Shown here: piece after piece, positions 62,667 through 64,000 of the stretch
Position numbering within the stretch: position 1 is the stretch's first letter
Layout of the letters: the number at the start of each line of letters is the position of its first letter
Assembly: GCF_002770725.1 (NCBI RefSeq)
Contig: NZ_NQVN01000012.1
Span: 95,567 to 159,566, forward strand
Direction: 5' to 3'
Length of the DNA stretch: 64,000 nt
Origin: Pleomorphomonas carboxyditropha
GTDB taxonomy: Bacteria > Pseudomonadota > Alphaproteobacteria > Rhizobiales > Pleomorphomonadaceae
Made by a program: the position numbers and the translations under genes
Notes under the pieces: model-generated
Told to the model about the DNA's origin: nothing
Databases searched by the model: none
Seen by the model: only the letters and a program-made list of their open reading frames with translations

Positions 62667-63000
62667 GGCTCCCTCCACTCGAAAAACCGGGCCGGCGCGC
62701 GAATGTTCCCTCCGCTCCAAGGCACGACGGATCCGCGATCGCCCGGCGTGGCGGCGGCCACGCGGACCGGGCGGCCGGCATCATGGCGAGCCGCTCAGAC
62801 TTGCGCATGAGTGGAAAGACTTATCGGGAGATTACGATAGTGGATGGAACGACGGCTGAGGATTCCCGGCAACGCCAAACCGCCGTTTTCGGCTCCGGAG
62901 CCTGATCGTCAGAGCACGGGAAGCACGGGCACCGAAGCGGCGCAAAAGGTGCATCTCCCATCAGGCTCGGGCCCCGTTGTCCTTTTTGGAGCCCTATGGC

Positions 63001-63129
63001 CACCGGGTGCCCTTTTCGGCCCAAGGTCCTCCGCCTTCGCGGAGGATGACAGAATTATATATGGGAAACAGATAGATAACCCATCCATAGATTGTCATTC
63101 TCCGCGAAGGCGGAGGACCTCATGCAGGA
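63001..63129. repeat. palindromic intergenic repeat, family A copy 3
   Basis: Arms GGTCCTCCGCCTTCGCGGAGG... ATGACA and TGTCAT ...CCGCGAAGGCGGAGGACCT, with the CCTTCGCGGAGG stem variant in place of CCTGCGCGCAGG. From 62670 to 63900 the window holds repeats and no convincing gene. Confidence 0.85.
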
Positions 63130-63200
63130 AAGAACGAGCGGCGAATATAGGCCTCCAACCAAACCGGAGCACTATCTGGCATCGTCGAGCTTACGACTTA

Positions 63201-63346
63201 CCCCTCTCCCTGGTCCCTCTCCCACAAGGGGCGAGGGGACGATGGGATTTGCCGACCCATTGGTCTGAACGGGCGCGTTTTCCAGTAATGGGTAGACCTA
63301 AACCGCGTCCCCTCGCCCCTTGTGGGAGAGGGACCAGGGAGAGGGG
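63201..63346. repeat. perfect 41-bp inverted repeat, family B
   Basis: Left arm 63201-63241 begins CCCCTCTCCCTGGTCCCTCT; right arm 63306-63346 is its exact inverse. The 64-bp centre is unrelated to a gene. It is a different family from the neighbouring A copies, but shares the ability to fold as one hairpin. Confidence 0.9.
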
Positions 63347-63429
63347 TGGCCCGATATCAACCGCGTTTCGGGATGGCGTCGTGGCGATCGAGCGGTTTCC
63401 TTCTGACCGGTGCCCGATATTCGCCTTGG

Positions 63430-63588
63430 CGCCCTTTTCGGCCTGAGGTCCCCGCCTGCGCGGGGATGACAGATTTATATATAGGAAACAGAGCGGTAGC
63501 GGCTCGCTCGGGTATCCATCAAGTTGCCATCCTCCGCCTGCGCGGGCATCTATCAAGTTGTCATCCCCGCGAAGGCGGGGACCTCAGG
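63430..63588. repeat. palindromic intergenic repeat, family A copy 4, internally duplicated
   Basis: CTGAGGTCCCCGCCTGCGCG...ATGACAG and TTGTCATCCCCGCGAAGGCG...ACCTCAGGC. The right side also contains an extra partial unit (ATCAAGTTGCCATCCTCCGCC then ATCAAGTTGTCATCCCCGC), suggesting a slipped duplication. Confidence 0.8.
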
Positions 63589-63654
63589 CAGGAAGGGGCG
63601 AGCGGCGGATATAGGGTTCTCCGAGAGAGAGGCGCGATCGATATGTGCCTAGCG

Positions 63655-63752
63655 CCCCTTTCGGCCCGAGGTCTTCCGCCTGCGCGGAGGATGACAATCT
63701 ATATGATTGTTTTATTTATATAATTCGCCAATCGAAGGGCCTCGGGCCGAAA
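63655..63752. repeat. palindromic intergenic repeat, family A copy 5
   Basis: Left arm GGCCCGAGGTCTTCCGCCTG...ATGACA is intact; the right arm has lost its inner stem and keeps only GGGCCTCGGGCCGAAAGGGCG. Just after it, GCTATAGCGTG occurs twice (63790-63822 area). Confidence 0.7.
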
Positions 63753-63859
63753 GGGCGAGAGGTCGATATATGACACGCGTACAAGAGTGGGAGCTATAGC
63801 GTGAGCGCGCTATAGCGTGTGCGCCAGAGCGCGTGGGGTAACGCCCTATGTGACTGTTT

Positions 63860-63899
63860 CCTAAATATAATTCTGTCATCCTGCGCGAAGGCGGAGGAT
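63860..63899. repeat. family A half-copy truncated at the IS element
   Basis: The right half TCTGTCATCCTGCGCGAAGGCGGAGGA runs to about 63897 and stops where other copies continue with CCTCAGGC or CCTCGGGC. The following bases belong to the IS30-type element. Confidence 0.7.
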
Positions 63900-63903
63900 G
63901 GAT

Positions 63904-63999
63904 TCACGTTTGAAGCGCAACAGTGAGGAAGTCTTCGAATACCTCGGCTGGGGTCCTGTAGCCAAGGATCTTTCGTGGACAGTGGTTGTATTGGTGCAT
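63904..63999 (-). mobile_element. 3' end of an IS30-family transposase (cut by the window edge)
   Basis: The minus strand reads ...YNHCPRKILGYRTPAEVFEDF to a TGA at 63904. RPRK-LGYRTPAEVF is the C-terminus of IS30-family transposases. Only the last 31 residues are within the window, so integrity of the element cannot be judged. It lies immediately against a truncated family A repeat. Confidence 0.8.
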
Positions 64000-64000
64000 G

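Noticed and set aside
63780..63850. GCTATAGCGTG direct repeats as a possible CRISPR
   Set aside because: Only two short units with no regular spacers; not CRISPR. No other array seen in the window.

Overview
The window looks like a GC-rich alphaproteobacterial chromosome, most likely from the Hyphomicrobiales (Rhizobiales). The evidence is an RpoE/ChrR pair with TGATCC-N18-TA promoters, divergent GGAAC-N16-GGTT promoters of the EcfG general-stress type, many ABC transporters for sugars and amino acids, a B12-dependent methionine synthase, and palindromic intergenic repeats. No rRNA or complete tRNA gene is present. Genus assignment is inference.

Layout. 1-2.3 kb: a LysR-HTH/TrpD2 fusion and a methyltransferase. 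2.7-9.1 kb: an amino-acid-type ABC transporter with a sarcosine-oxidase-family flavoenzyme, a GATase1-like protein, a LacI regulator and an opposed P-loop kinase. 9.3-15.3 kb: a singlet-oxygen-type stress island (Cfa-like methyltransferase, DUF1365, FAD oxidoreductase, ECF sigma, ChrR, DUF1295, DUF2177) with three matching ECF promoters. 15.4-16.6 kb: an SDR and a small hydrophilic protein driven by divergent EcfG-like promoters. 16.6-21.8 kb: an EmrAB/OMF tripartite pump with a divergent TetR and a clear operator.

22-28.7 kb: a sugar ABC operon plus an L-fucose-isomerase-fold enzyme, tied to one IclR regulator by a shared TTCACATATGAA word. 29-36 kb: a truncated globin, then a second sugar ABC operon with epimerase/isomerase, RpiR regulator and ribokinase. 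36.4-42.8 kb: a methionine operon (ArsR-methyltransferase fusion, metF, split metH) with a PIN-type toxin-antitoxin pair lying between the two metH pieces. 42.9-49.5 kb: a ula-like L-ascorbate-type operon (ulaE, altered ulaD, PfkB kinase, MFS importer, ulaG) with a divergent DeoR regulator. It has no PTS and no ulaF.

49.6-52.6 kb: TetR-SDR pair with twin operators, DUF2336 protein, palindromic repeats. 53-61.6 kb: a glycolipid glycosyltransferase fused to a permuted papain-like (NlpC/P60-LRAT) domain, a TetR regulator, a lipoprotein hydrolase and an RND pump, linked by a common ACGAACGTT word. 62-64 kb: an SDR lacking its catalytic Tyr, then a non-coding repeat-rich stretch ending in an IS30-family transposase that is cut by the window edge.

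The best candidates for undescribed biology are the PTS-free ula operon with altered UlaD active-site residues and a 22-codon leader ORF, the glycosyltransferase/papain-like fusion, the toxin-antitoxin pair inside a split metH operon, and the sigma-E/ChrR lipid island.
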